A stretch of DNA of 64,000 bases from Diplonema papillatum (GCA_030068145.1 JAPJBO010000082.1:368564-432563), one strand, 5' to 3'; counted from the first letter of the stretch, positions 23,857-35,770 are shown. Notes: generated by a model not told the origin, from the sequence alone. Numbers and translations are program-made.

Positions 23857-24130
23857 CATGGCAAAGCGAACAGCGATCCAGGCGCATCTGGGCAGCTTCG
23901 GTTTCTCACGAAGGAAGATCAGGGGGACCGCCTCAGAGGAGCTGGGCGTTGACTACAACGTTGAGTATGCAACATGGACAGCTGCTGGGTATCCGTGTAA
24001 GGATAGGTTCAGCAACCTGCACGCCTTTCTTTGCCACCAAGGAAGGGTTCGTCGTTTCGCGCACCATCAGCCACCGAAGGAAGCATCACCGCGGATGGCA
24101 TTCCAAATGACGTTCTTTCCTCGTACGTAG
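23857..24130 (+). pseudogene. Decayed transposase-like ORF fragment
   Basis: ATG at 23858 opens MAKRTAIQAHLGSFGF, followed by SRRKIRGTASEELGVDYNVEY. From about 24003 the better-looking reading (FFATKEGFVVSRTISHRRK) is in another frame, suggesting a frameshift. The basic start plus L-x-SFGF is reminiscent of N-terminal tags on some transposase-like proteins. A similar AAAAGLSSFGFTV lies at 63.74 kb. Assignment to a mobile element is inference. Confidence 0.3.
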
Positions 24131-24964
24131 AGACCTTTACTTCTGGGGAAAGAAAGCTTGCATTTACGTCTCTCGAAGACCTCAAAGCTGCCCAAGAACC
24201 GCCATGACCCTGAGAAAGAGTTGTGAAAAGAGCTGGTGGATCTGATGACCAGCGGTATTGCTACACGTAAACAAAGATTCCGAAGCCATCGTCTACCTCC
24301 CTGTTTGGGTCTCTGCTGTTTCCTCCCCTGACTTGCAGTTTACTTGTTGCACCTGTAGGCTTCTCCCGTTCTCTGTTTTGCAACTGAGCGGGCACGCTTG
24401 GGCGTAGCGGCATGGTGTTACCACGTTGCAGCATCGCTGGTGAAATGGCGGGTACATGTGTAGGGCAAGGAGGCGCGGCCGAAGGCCGATGCCGCCGCAG
24501 GCCGGAAACGTGGCCCCGGGGATGCGAATGAGGGCCGGGAACGCGTCCGAACCGCAGTGCAGCGCTGACAGGCAAAAACCGGGAAAACCGGGAATAGAGC
24601 TAAAAAGAAAATCCTAACTTAACCCCTGGAAACAGTCAAAAAAAAAAAAAAGAAGAGAAAAAAATCGGATCCACCCAAGTCCCCTGATGCCGGCGCGACC
24701 AGCGGGTAAAACAAGGCACCACTGCCGGGCCCGGCCGCAAACCGGCTGCAACACTTGAGAGCTGCCGTATCGGGAGCTTTCCGTGTCCGTTGATCCTGGT
24801 GGTTCGAACTTCGAACTCGAACACTTCCTCCAACTGCGCAGCCGCCTGCGTGGTTTAGCAGGGGAAACCCCGAGCCGTTGTTGCCTGCGATCGACCCGCG
24901 CCAGCTGGTTGAGTGAGCATTGGAACTCTCCCCGACAGAAAGACGGTACCAAGAAGACAGACAG

Positions 24965-25197
24965 ACACCTGCTGCGGCACCATACTGAGGAGGCCTACCG
25001 TAAGTAAGGTGAATCTGATGTGGATAATGGCCGAAACCACCAATGACCAACAACCAAGGTACCCACCGATTCTCTTACCCGTGTTAACTACCACTCTTAC
25101 GACACTCAGAGCACAGAGGATATCTTCCCATATTGACGAAGGTCGCCCGGAGACTTTTAAACCCCGGAGTTTCAAGCGAACTTTCACTCTAGAAAAG
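24965..25197 (+). repeat. SINE-like repeat, family C (best copy)
   Basis: It runs from CTGCGGCACCATACTGAGGA through GGATAATGGCCGAAACCACC and ACACTCAGAGCACAGAGGAT to the tail GGTCGCCCGGAGAC and GGAGTTTCAAGCGAACTTTC. The last 55 bases or so match the 3' end of the LINE-like family B. Confidence 0.85.
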
Positions 25198-25544
25198 AAG
25201 CACCCCGCACGCCGTTCTTTGTGGGGGCAGATGTTACGCCTCGAAACCCTGCACCGCTTCGTAAAAGAGGTGCCGCCGCCAACGGCACATCGCGCGGTCC
25301 CTGAGATTACCTCCCCCTTCTGCCGACGCCACGATTGTTACTTTTCCGGCCGCTCATCAACTCTCCTAGGCATGTTGTGTGCCCACCCAAATCCTGTGGG
25401 GCGGTTCAGCATCGAGATTGTTAGTCGAATGAGAAGTCGCAGGTCTTAAACGATGAACGTACCCAACGAATAACACTTCTACGAGGTTAATGCCCGAAAA
25501 ACAACGTATCTTCAGCCCCTCGCTTGCCCACCCACTGCGCCTTA

Positions 25545-25843
25545 TTTTTTACATAAGCGCCAGCTTGAAAGGAAATGCTCGACGATGCTGCCCGATAAAG
25601 AACAGAAGGGATCCAAAGTGCTGTAACTACCGAACCACGTGTTGAACGGACGTGAGGTCATGCGGGTCTACCCCTACACGACAAATCACACAAACACAAC
25701 AGGTCAAAAGTCCTGAGTGAGAAAACAACACACGGTGGTGTAAGCGAAGAACAAATGAGATTGTGTTTGTATTGTATTTGCCCCTTACCTCTATATTTCC
25801 CCCCTTCCATTCGGAGTCGAAGCAGCTACGTCGAGTATTTTGT
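25545..25843 (+). repeat. Family A1 (near full length)
   Basis: Near-identical to the copies at 529 and 11990, in the same orientation. Confidence 0.85.
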
Positions 25844-27088
25844 GCCGTGGCTCCCGGTCGTGTCCTGTAGGCGTTACGCCTGCGCGACTATCATTGAAAC
25901 GAGACGGTTGGCAGCGTACCAGGTTGTAACAATCCAGCAGGGACCGCGTTGTAGACTTCCCTCAGGCGGTGCGCGCAAACGAATCCTTTTGACAACAAAA
26001 CCCGAATTACCGGACAGCGGGTTGGTACGTGCTGCCGCGCTGCTGCTATACCACTCTCAGGGCACCAGTGGGGGGACGGCGCTCCCGGTGGGAGCCCTGC
26101 ATCACAGCGTTGTCAGAAACGCGATACCTTCACCTGACTGATTCCTTCATGCCTCACTCCCTTGTTTTTGCAAAGTTGTCGACAACTAACAAAGTAAAAT
26201 AATGCAACAAAACTACGCATTTCTTTCTCTGCTCGAAGGTGGTGACACAAAACACTCTGGAATCCTGCGCGCAACCCACCTCAAAAAACAAAAACAAAAA
26301 CACCCCAGTCTCCTACCCTCCCCCGTCCTCCAAAGCGGCAGAGTGGGCAAGGAGGTGCTAAACGCTGGACCTCAGCATCACGTTTCGCATTTCCCTGCAC
26401 TGCGGCGTGGAACAAAAAAAAAAGGAGAGAGAAGTTTCACACATTGAAAAGTTGCCAATTCAAGCAACTTCCGCTGGCCCCTGCCAAAGGAAGCAACTGC
26501 CTAGTGCTGACATTCGCTGTCGCCGGGGGAAAAAAACGCAACGAAAAAAAAGTCTGAGGACAACCTCGCGACTCGAAATACGCGATGGAAGAACTCGTGG
26601 ATCCAGGTTCGCCCTTACGCCGCGACTTGGAGCCATTGAGAAAACCACCGCGTCTTTTCTCTTTTTTTCTCTCTCTCTCTCTCTATCGTTTATAGTTCTT
26701 GCAACAAAACAAGACGTAAGAAAATCCGGTGTTGACAGCCAATCGGTAATCACAAAAATAGAGCCAAAGCTCGCGCGTTTCTTTTAGAATCAAGTCCAAT
26801 ACGAAAGTCTGCTCCTCTCGACTGTCCACCGGCGACCAAAAAGACGACGCCCAGGCTTTTTGAAACACGCAACATTCTATACTAAAACCGTAGTGGGAAA
26901 AAGAAGGAAAGAAGGACGGAAAACAGGACTTCTTTTTTGTGTGACCCTGTGATTCATCAGCCATATACCAAGTCAATGCGGGAGTGAAAAAATGCGGGAG
27001 GGTGCCGCTCCCGCATTGAGGGAGTGAGGCCGACCGCACAAACGACCGCAAAATCACTCCCGCAATCCGGAGTGGGAGTACGGGGTGC
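25844..27088. other. No gene seen; one strong hairpin
   Basis: There is a perfect 12-bp inverted repeat, TCAATGCGGGAG (26973-26984) and CTCCCGCATTGA (27008-27019), with further CGGGAG/CTCCCGC units nearby (26992-27075). A short CT run lies at about 26668-26685. Confidence 0.5.
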
Positions 27089-27360
27089 AGGCACCTGGAA
27101 ATACCTGAGGCTGCCAGTTGCAAAACATCAAAGGTGTCAATAGGTGGTACTCATCAGCAGCTGCCATGACTCCCCACTATCGCAACAGTATTCCAAAATC
27201 AAAGGAGGTAACACGTGTAGCCCACACGAAAGACAAGTAAATCTGGGTTTCGTGGCGGGCGTAAGCGTTCAGCAAAAAAAGACCCACTTTGTAGTTGTAT
27301 TGTTTCTCCCCCTCTAGAGGACTCCTTCGAAGTAAACACCTGGCAGCCCCTCGAGTGTTG
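27089..27360 (+). repeat. Family A2, interrupted copy
   Basis: The A2 start (27089-27135) is followed by about 55 bp of other sequence, then A2 resumes (27191-27360, ATCAAAGGAGGTAACACGTG to CAGCCCCTCGAGTGTTG). Confidence 0.7.
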
Positions 27361-27929
27361 TCCGACCGCACTTTTGTCACTGCCCCCCGAACCCGAATCC
27401 TCGGACGCGGTCGCAGTCATGGTTGGCACGACGGCTCCTACTGGGCACTCATTGCGTGTGGCACAAAGCCGCCCAGTGCTTTTCTAAAAATAGTACACGT
27501 GTGCTGAAGGGAGCATTTTTTGGCACAACGGTTAGAAGATTTAGAAACCCCAACGAATAAAGGCCAATTCAGGAAAACCCCGCCCAGAGGAGTTTCTACC
27601 CTGCGCGTGCAACATGGGCAGCTGCAAGTTCCCTGCCTAAAGCTGTTCGGCAGCAGTTTCATCAGGGGGGGAACGATATTCCAGAACTGATCACAAAGGA
27701 ATGTCTCGAAGGACCGTCTGTTCTGCTTGCCGTGCCTGTGTGCCTGGAAGCCCAGGGGTGATTGGCCGCTCGAGAAGTACCCTATCAACATTCAACCAGA
27801 GGCTTTAATACCAGGATGGCTGACCGTTACCATGAGCGAATCGTGTATGACGCTGCACAGTCATCCCAGGAGGCACTACAACGCCCCCCCCCCATACCCC
27901 CCGAAGCCTGTGCTCTAGAAGCACGGGTA

Positions 27930-28130
27930 GTCCTGGCTGTGACGAGCTACGAACAGCCGCCTGACAAACCAGACTCACACCGCAGTCCTGTCTGCAGACA
28001 CTCAGGTTCCGCGCTGGTGATGGTCCGCCTTATGTGTCCGTGGCTTAAAGGACCGAAACACGCGCGCAGACGGGACCAGTGCGGGGTTGACCACATACCC
28101 ATTCCGAGCACGTTCTTGCAATTCCCCCGT
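27930..28130 (+). repeat. Family E (full-length type)
   Basis: GTCCTGGCTGTGACGAGCTA, then CTGTCTGCAGACACTCAGGT to GCACGTTCTTGCAATTCC. Closely matches 9868-10065. Confidence 0.8.
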
Positions 28131-28324
28131 ACCCCCCGAAGTTTCGTTGACCAGGGTTTAGTTCGGGCCGGGTTCCTTTCTCGAAAACCGGGAATGACCC
28201 AAAGCCTGTTCTATGGGAATCGCCCCAGCCCGGAACCGGCTTGCACAGTAAACCCCTGAGTTGGCTTTCACTTTAAACACAAAAAACGGCTGCGTGTCGG
28301 CCTGTGCTATAGCGTACACACACA

Positions 28325-28697
28325 GTGGAGTCCAGCCTCAGAAGCTGGAGTTGAAGAGGGTGTGCCCGAGTCCTGTGTGGCTAAAAAATATTTCTTCGCC
28401 AAAAAAACTTTTTTCCACGAAAACGGGGGTTGGCGAAAAAACTTTTTTTCGCCACAGGAATTCCATCCAAGCCGGAAACCACGACCTGCCGACCCAACCA
28501 CATGCAAAGAAATCGGTCGAGAGAAAAGCTTTTGACCTGGTTTTGTGAACCCGTGACCAATTTCGTTTCGTTGGCTGACCGGAAAACCACTGGTCACACC
28601 CGAAAAGCGACAACCAAAACACGTGAAAAATGCGCACCGAAAAGCGGGTGCTTTTTAACACTCCAGCATTAGTTCCAGCTGCTGAGGCTGGACTCCA
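28325..28697. mobile_element. Foldback element with family F termini
   Basis: TGGAGTCCAGCCTCAGAAGC (from 28327) and its inverted counterpart GCTGAGGCTGGACTCCACC (28680-28698) bound the segment. Inside are C/G-capped A/T hairpins such as GGCGAAAAAACTTTTTTTCG (about 28433-28452). No ORF is supported. Single-ended family F motifs occur at 2.9, 29.3 and 34.6 kb. Confidence 0.5.
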
Positions 28698-29605
28698 CCG
28701 TGCATCGGCTTCCCCCCCCACTCCTTTCCCCATCACGACACCCAAACAACCCAGCACCTTTCAGCCGGGACATGCGTGTGCTGACATTGAACCAGCCGCA
28801 GTGTACTTGAAGTATTACCCACCCGCCGATACTCCTTGCTCGCGTCACCAAGGGGTAGCGAAAAGCCAAGCATTTTTTTTTCAACAGTTATAATGGACAT
28901 TACTGTACTGACAGGAACATTTTCGGAACAACGGTTGCACACAAACCGAAACGAAGCCAATGAAAAAAGTGCTAATACAGGCTAAGCCACCCAGGGAGGT
29001 TCATACCCTGTGCAAAAGCATGTAATAAGAAAGTCTTGACTTGACATTTCCATCACCCTTGGCCATTGTCGTTGTTGATTGTCCATGACTTCGTTTATCA
29101 GTGCAAGCCCCAACTCCGGGATTGTTCCCGTCGAAGCCGGAGACTCCAAGATCCCGGCTTTTTCTAAAGCAAGCTTCTCTTTCTCTCTTTTCTAGCAAAC
29201 TTGTTTGAGCACCTTCGGTGCGTCTAGGGGGGTCGAGTGAGGACCTAAATCGTCCTGCCTAAACTAAGATTTCCCCCCGCTCATGAGAATTGGCTGGTGG
29301 AAACGGTGGAGTCAGCATCAAAAGCTGGAGCCAGACAAAGGTCGTACCCGAGAAACAAGGGTGCGAAACCGAATGGGAATGCATTGCGTAGACCCGAAAA
29401 GCGGGTGTGCCACCCGCTCTCTTTTTTGCGACAACCAATTTCTGCTCCCTGGAGACAGTATTTGTTACAGCCAAAAAGAACGTTGACAGCGGTTTAACCA
29501 GAGCACATGAGACGATGCCAACCCCCCCCCCCCCCCCCTTTTTTTCTGACGTCAGAAAGTACATGTGCGCCGGTAAAGACCGGCGCCCAGCGAGACTAGA
29601 GGCAG

Positions 29606-29825
29606 GCTAAGTTCTGGTGTAAGCAAAGTTCGGGCGAAGCAAAGTTCGGGCGATGCTAAGTTCGGGCGAAGCAAAGCATAGTTCGGGTGAAGCTAAGTTC
29701 TGGGGAGGCTAAGTTCTGATGAAAGCAAAGTTCGGGCGAAGCTAAGCAAAGTCCGGGCGATGCTAAGTTCTGATGAAGCAAAGTTCGGGCGAAGCAAAGT
29801 TCTGGTGAGGCAAATGGGCGATGCT
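29606..29825 (+). repeat. Degenerate minisatellite, about 15-18 bp unit
   Basis: Variants of GCAAAGTTCGGGCGAA and GCTAAGTTCTGATGAA alternate for about 220 bp. A 17-bp C run lies upstream at about 29522-29538. Confidence 0.85.
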
Positions 29826-29964
29826 ACGGTTTGGTAGACTGGCTCAAACTACCCAAGGTGACCCAAAAACCGCGAGATATTGAGAAACTCTGCAAAAAAC
29901 GCAAGTTTCGGGCACTTAGACCCGAAAACCAACAAACCCCGAGAAGTCATTTTCGACCGGAAAA

Positions 29965-30039
29965 GTGTCCTCGGCCGGGTTCGAACCGGGGACCTCAAGC
30001 CCTGAAGGCTTGCACTGTTCACTCTGGCATCACGGTGTC
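29965..30039 (-). tRNA. tRNA-like sequence, anticodon loop UCA, no acceptor stem (probable pseudo-tRNA)
   Basis: On the minus strand a near-perfect T arm (CCGG-TTCGAAC-CCGG) follows a 5-bp anticodon stem CAAGC/GCTTG with 7-base loop CTTCAGG. That places UCA (which reads UGA) at the anticodon. The 5' part (GACACCGTGATGCCAGAGTG) does not pair with the 3' end, and the D arm is poor. It could be a tRNA-derived SINE head or a decayed tRNA. It is not a credible working tRNA as it stands. Confidence 0.25.
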
Positions 30040-30779
30040 AGTTCCAGGAGGGAAAACTTCCTGTGGAGACACGGGCCCGAAAAACACTATAAAAAGGTGC
30101 CCCCGGGCTTCGCCCGCGGACCCCCTAAAAAGTGGGGTTGGCTCGACAGAGCTATGGGCATACCTCTAGTTTCGGACTACTCTATTAGTGCAAAGGGGGG
30201 GAGGTTTTGGCATCTTATCACATGTAGGTTAAATCGCACAACCCGCTCGTGCTCCGGTGCCTGTTCTTTTTAGCCACGCAGCGTGTGAGGAAACTAGCCC
30301 GCCTGAGCAGGACCTTCCGATCCATTGTCGCCTGCAACCGCGTCCAGAATTTGAGTTCAGGTTAGTGCGGTCCACGAGAATACCCTAGTTTTGGCTTCGT
30401 CTTTGTCCTACTCTCTCGCGGCGCGCGGTTTTAACTCCAGCTTCGGCTCCAGCGCGTTCAGAGACTGTACTCCGCCGGGTCCATGGTCAGCCGCCCTTGG
30501 GGAGGGGGACAGCTAACCGACGTGGAATGTCCGGAAATCCCCGTTTCGCTCCTAGCGAGACTCGCGTCCCAGTGTGGGCCTTCTCTGATTGGGAGGAACG
30601 GTGGTAATAGGTATGCTCCGCAACTGTTGGCAGCCCCCACTCCTCTCATGCAAGCATCAGACATGAGAGACAGAACAATGAACTGAACTAAGATGTTTTT
30701 TTTCCCCCGAGACGTAATATTCTGCCCAAGCACAAATACAACCATTTTCCCTCACCCTCTCCTTTTCCTCTTCTTTTCT

Positions 30780-30873
30780 ATGTAGCATCGTCTTCGAAGA
30801 CGACTTCCTGCTGGCTTCAAGCATGCCTGAGAGGCAATCTACCCATACCTTAAACTAAAATCCCCCCCCCAGG
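30780..30873 (+). repeat. Dispersed repeat, family N fragment
   Basis: TTCGAAGACGACTTCCTGCT...CATGC.TGAGAGGCA and a following C run resemble 15366-15450. Confidence 0.45.
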
Positions 30874-30879
30874 CATCTT

Positions 30880-31205
30880 GTTAAGAACCATCCATCCATC
30901 CATCAGCCGGCTGACCCCCCCCCCCTCAGGCTATTTTCACTGTGGAGGGGGGAGACGCTACCTGTCACACTCTAAGGTGGTCACCACGGTGGGCGGTCAG
31001 AAAAAAAAATTTTTTTTGCCCCAAATACCCCAAATACCACACTTTGGAAAATTTTTGTGGGCCCACTTTTGGCAGGGAATTTTGACCATTTCACCTTAGA
31101 GAATTTGACCACCCAGCCTCCAAGGCAACTGCACTGTAGAGGGGGGGGAGGGGGGTCTGGTTTATCCGGCCATCCGGCCAAAGTGGCTGATCCTTAACAA
31201 GAGCG
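30880..31205. mobile_element. MITE-like element with terminal inverted repeats
   Basis: TCTTGTTAAGAACC (from 30883) and ATCCTTAACAAGAG (about 31190-31203) are inverted repeats at the ends. Inside, TCTAAGGTGGTCACC (30970-30984) and TTTCACCTTAGAGAATTTGAC (about 31089-31109) are also inverted. No ORF is seen. The element sits between two C runs, about 30862-30871 and 31208-31240. Confidence 0.55.

Positions 31206-31207
<2 letters not shown>

Positions 31208-31240
<33 letters not shown>
31208..31240 (+). repeat. Poly-C run (about 33 bp)
   Basis: An uninterrupted C run directly beside the MITE-like element. Confidence 0.95.
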
Positions 31241-31243
<3 letters not shown>

Positions 31244-31319
31244 TTTTTCTCACTTATCTAATAACACATGTACTGAGAGGAGCATTTCAGGGGACGCAGG
31301 TTCACAGCAGAGCGGTAAA

Positions 31320-33484
31320 AGCTATGCACACGCGAGGAACAAAAAGCTTTTGCTGGATCATTCCTTATCGTTGGTCACCATCATCGGCCAGTTGCTGCCG
31401 ATCGTCCGATTCTTCGTTTAGTAGTGCGCAACTCCGGAAATGTTCCTTCGAAGCGGGCTTGAAGCTGAGCATCCATTGCATGAGGCAAAATTCTGCCCAA
31501 ACACTATACCAAGATTATTCCCCCCGGTACTTACAAGCAAAGTACTGTGTATCATTTTCGAAATTATACGAGCTCGCTGTCCATCCCTGCGTATGCGCAA
31601 ACGAACCGGGACATCAAGGAGCAGGGCCAGACCCGTGAGAAGTCGTCAACTCGCGTGCTGGCCATCTATCAAAATAACTTCATGGTGCCACATGTCTACC
31701 AACGAAGCCGGGTCCCTCCGCCCAAGCCGTAACTTTTGTGTGTCAGTCGCGATAGGGAGTAGCGAGCTCTGATTTCTGTTTCCTTGCGTTGATTGTGTTC
31801 TTGCAAATCGAAACGTGTTTTCCAGCTCAGCCAAGATGAAATTCTCGGCTGCCGAAGAGACTTCTCGACTTTTTCTTCTTTTTTGGCTTTCTCCCGAGCT
31901 TTACTTACGGGTGGGAGTCAAAGTCAGGGACGGAAGCACCGCATCAACAGCCCCCGTCTTTGCTTAGAGGATCTCGTGATTCCGCCTCATTGCTGAACCA
32001 TCTATGCCATCGCTTCTTCGGTTGGTTCATTTCACGCTGCCTGTGTGCGTGTGTGTTTGCCAGACACAAGTGGGCTGGCAGTCTTTTCCAGCTCAGCCAA
32101 GATGAAACTCTCGGCTCACGAAGAGACCACTCATTCCCCCCAGCTTTTGTTCACCTGAGCGGAGTTCAAAGGAGCCAGGGGGAAGCATGGTTTGACCCGA
32201 TGAGCGGTCTTTCGAGATTCCTCCAGGGTTTCGGTCAGGGCCAGTCTTTCGGTTTCCCCAAAACCCGTTTTTTTTGGAAAAGAAAGAACCACCCCGAGAA
32301 AGAAAAAGAGAAGGATCTGCACTTGCACTGGAAAAGAACGTGAATCTGACGGCAACAACTGGGAAGCCCGGGAATCGGGCCCAGAAAATGACCCTAACCC
32401 GCTTAACCTCTAAATCACCGATGTTCCACTAGGAAGGGGGGAAGAAAAGGACCAGTGTTGATCGATCGCAAAGTCCCTTGTGATATGAACGAAGGAGTCC
32501 CCACGTCCAGTCGACACAGCGGCGGGGGGTTATTCGAAGATTCCAGAGTCTTACGGTCTCGTCGCCCTCTCCATTTCTTATGCGAAAACGCGTGGGCCGT
32601 ATCCAACACGTCCCTTTCCCAAACCTTCGAGCGGCACACGCTCCTTGAGGGTGCGAATGCCAGCCCATTCCCTTCCTGCCGAAACCCCGTTCATCTCTTT
32701 CCGCCCGTCCAACCGCGGGTATCCTTTGACTTGTTGCGCAGCCCGCTCTTGATGCTACGCCTGGCAGCGGCAGCGCCACACAGCCCCCCTTTCCACCCCC
32801 AATCCGCCCCTGGCTTTTTTCGTGTTAACAATGCATAGTTGGTACTAAAAATTGGTGGGGGGCCCAAGACTAATTCAAAGCGAATTGCTTCCTGGTGTCG
32901 GTCGCAACACTTACAAACCTGGCTAGCCGTAGTTGAAGTGTATAAGCATACCTACTACCCTCATACTACCCGCCTCACAGCCTCAATGGTCAACCGGAGA
33001 CCCTAAAACACCGAACCTCTATACCACAATAAACGCTAAAAATTAGTAGTTGGCAGCGTACTACATGAAACTAACCAAAGCAGGTGAGTTCCGCTAGTGC
33101 GCACAAACAAAACTTTGCTTCTAAATGCCGAAACGATGCTCCCAATTGCAACATCATAGACGCTCCAGTCTTGCGCGCTTCCCAGTCACTCAGCAACTCC
33201 AGCCGCACGCCGTCAAGCCCTCCGCACCCAAGAACCCAGTCCTGTGGGCACATTGTGCCCGCAGCGATTGTTGAAAATCTACGTGGTGCCTTTCTTTTCG
33301 TGAGGATGAGTAAAGAAGCCAAAGAATGTTCTTGCAATCCAAGAACAAACCCAAGAAACATTTTCCCCCCCGCCTGAACACGAAACTAAGATTTCCCCCC
33401 CCCTCCCCTATTCGATAACCGTTGCCGACCGCGGTCGGGCGGTTGGGAGTCTGCGACAGTGCGCTCTCTACAAACGTTCCGGAT
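31320..33484. other. No gene seen; families N and P, LINE tail scrap
   Basis: Family N occupies about 31320-31530. Family P (TTTTCCAGCTCAGCCAAGAT plus GAAA.TCTCGGCT..CGAAGAGAC) occurs twice, at about 31816-31866 and 32083-32130. A diverged LINE-B 3' end lies at about 32850-33025 (GGCCCAAGACTA, GGTGTCGGTCGCAACA, GGCTAGCC, CCGGAGACCCTAAAACACCG). I find no conserved protein. Confidence 0.45.
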
Positions 33485-33919
33485 CACGCGCACTGCCCTT
33501 TTGCCTATTCAAGAGAAGAAAGAAGAGAGAAAAGAAAAAGAAAAATGTCTTGCGACCTTTGCTTGGCGAGGAGGTTTTGGTGACGCGCTTCAGTTAGAAG
33601 AAGAAAGAAGAAAAAGAAAAAGGCCGCTCCTGGTCCAGGAACGTGACGGTCAACCACAGCTTGCAAAGCTTGAGTCGGAGGCAGCACAGTGCCACAACCC
33701 CGTCCGCTCTGCCCTGCGGTTGATCGTCTCGACGAGCTTGTGTTCAGCGCGAGCGCCAAGCCCCACGGTGCGCCAAGCCTTTATGCTTTAGTTTGGAAAA
33801 TCGGTAGCCGCTTGACCCGAAGGCCCGTGGCTCTGCAGTACCGCCGAACACGTGAAGCTTGGCTCCCGTGTAGCAGGCTTTCCCTGGTACCTTGCCCACG
33901 CGCACTGCCCTTTTGCCTA
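33485..33919 (+). mobile_element. Family D insertion flanked by a 23-bp direct repeat
   Basis: A perfect 23-bp repeat beginning CACGCGCACTGCCCTTTTGC lies at 33485-33507 and 33897-33919. Between them are a purine tract, an inverted family H fragment (about 33547-33598) and a full D copy (about 33598-33896) ending CCCTGGTACC. The flanks look like a target-site duplication. The inverted H fragment inside suggests a composite or twin-primed insertion. Confidence 0.7.
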
Positions 33920-35730
33920 CTCCAGTGCTCCCACTAAGGAAACAACCAGAATTCCTCAAAAAAAAAAAGGTGCTGAAAAATGCCCCGGAGGAATTCCTCC
34001 GGCCTGGTACCTGGCGTAGGAGTGAAGCCGTGTGGGTGTAGCTCGCGACTAGTACTGGTCATGAAGTCTTTGCCGAATCTTTCTGTGTGACTTTGGCACC
34101 TGCGGCATGGACTGCTTCAAAAAACCGCGCCTGGGGCAGAAGATGTGGCTGATGGTGCGAGCATGGTGTCACATTTGGCGTCAAAACTGACTGAGTCCAC
34201 CACAAAACTGTGAAAAGGGAAGGACAGTGTCTCTCCTCATGCCTATCAGGAGTCTTTGTGCTCTCAAATACTCTTTGGGCAGACCGCTGTGTGTGACACC
34301 ATGCCAGTTTTCGGGATCTTCGTACTGCCCCTGACAAGGCCTCCAATTTTTTTCCGCGCCTGCGGCGCAGGTATTCTTGACTATGTAGGACTATCTCATC
34401 ATTTGTCTCGTTTCGTCCAAGTGTCCACTGGCAAAGGATTCATATCAAATTTATAAGGAGTGCAGTGATATCCCGGCATGAGATCTCGCTTGTGGGGATT
34501 TCCAATGCTCGGCACCTTCGGCTGACACTGCCTACCAGCCTACCATGCAGGGTCACTACCCAGCTTGTGCACTGCACGAACAGCATGAAATTGCTGGTGT
34601 TTGCTTCCTCTGGCATGTTGGGGGGTTGGCGAGGGAATCCAATCTCAGAAGCTGGAGTCAAGGCTACAGTGAAAAAAGCGGGTGTGGTGCGGATTCACGC
34701 GCATTTTGGTTGTGGTGGAGCAACCCATCTCTAGCTCCAGCTCACCCTGGGAGCACTGACAGACACTGCTAAAAAAAGCGCGACACTGCGACAGCGCCAA
34801 AAAAAAAAAAAAAACTTTTCCTGATTTAGGCTTCCTCCGGCATTTCGGAGGTAAGCGGGAGCACTGGCCTACTCAAAAAAAAAAAAAAACAGCCCAGCGC
34901 TGTGTTTCCAGCGTTATTTCCGTTCGCGTTTTCGAAGATACGGCGAGATACGATGGCGCGGCCACAGCGGCACCACAAAGTGCTTTTTTTTTGGGAGCTG
35001 CGTGGAAGCGCAAGAAAAGGACGGCGCCGACTGCCACACGGTGATGCTGGGGTCATCGAAGGAAAGAAGAAGGCCCCAAAGGCTGCAAGCAGCACCCTCA
35101 AGCTGCCTACGTCCTCGGGCCCACCGCGCTTTGTGTGTGTGAAGGGAACCACAAAGTTCGAAACAGCAGATCACGACGGTAAACAGAGTGTTGCAAACAA
35201 AACGCGTACACATAAAAACTGCAAACACTCAGGTGAGAGTGGCCGGATCCTTAGCTATGCTCCTACAGCGGATCTCGATGGCCCAATTCAATGGCGAGTA
35301 AACTCTTTCCTGGCTTACGTCTCGGCATCATCTGAAATCAGCTCGGTATTCTTCGCGGGGTCGATCAAAGGTTCTCTCTGCACGTCAGGTTCGTTGAGCA
35401 TCGTATGGACGGGTAAGAAAAGCCGACCCAAAGAACAGTCACCAAAGGCTCGAAGAGACGCGGACAGCAAAGCGTCGAATAATACGCGCATCTTCGGACT
35501 TCTGAACTCCCGGAGTCTCAAGCGAGCCACGAAAAGAAGAGGGCGCCCATGCTCAAGAAGTCGCGAGACACAATGGCCCGAATTATTATCACCATCCATC
35601 TTTGTGATCTCCCGTCGAGGGACCTTGTGTCGCCATTCCACATGTGAAACAGGAAAGCCGAACTCAACAGAAGAAACAACGCCATTCGTCCTCGTCCGCA
35701 CGAAGGAAGAATGTTGTTCTTTCGTTCCGC

Positions 35731-35770
<40 letters not shown>

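Noticed and set aside
29606..29825. CRISPR array
   Set aside because: Units are contiguous and diverged, with no unique spacers.
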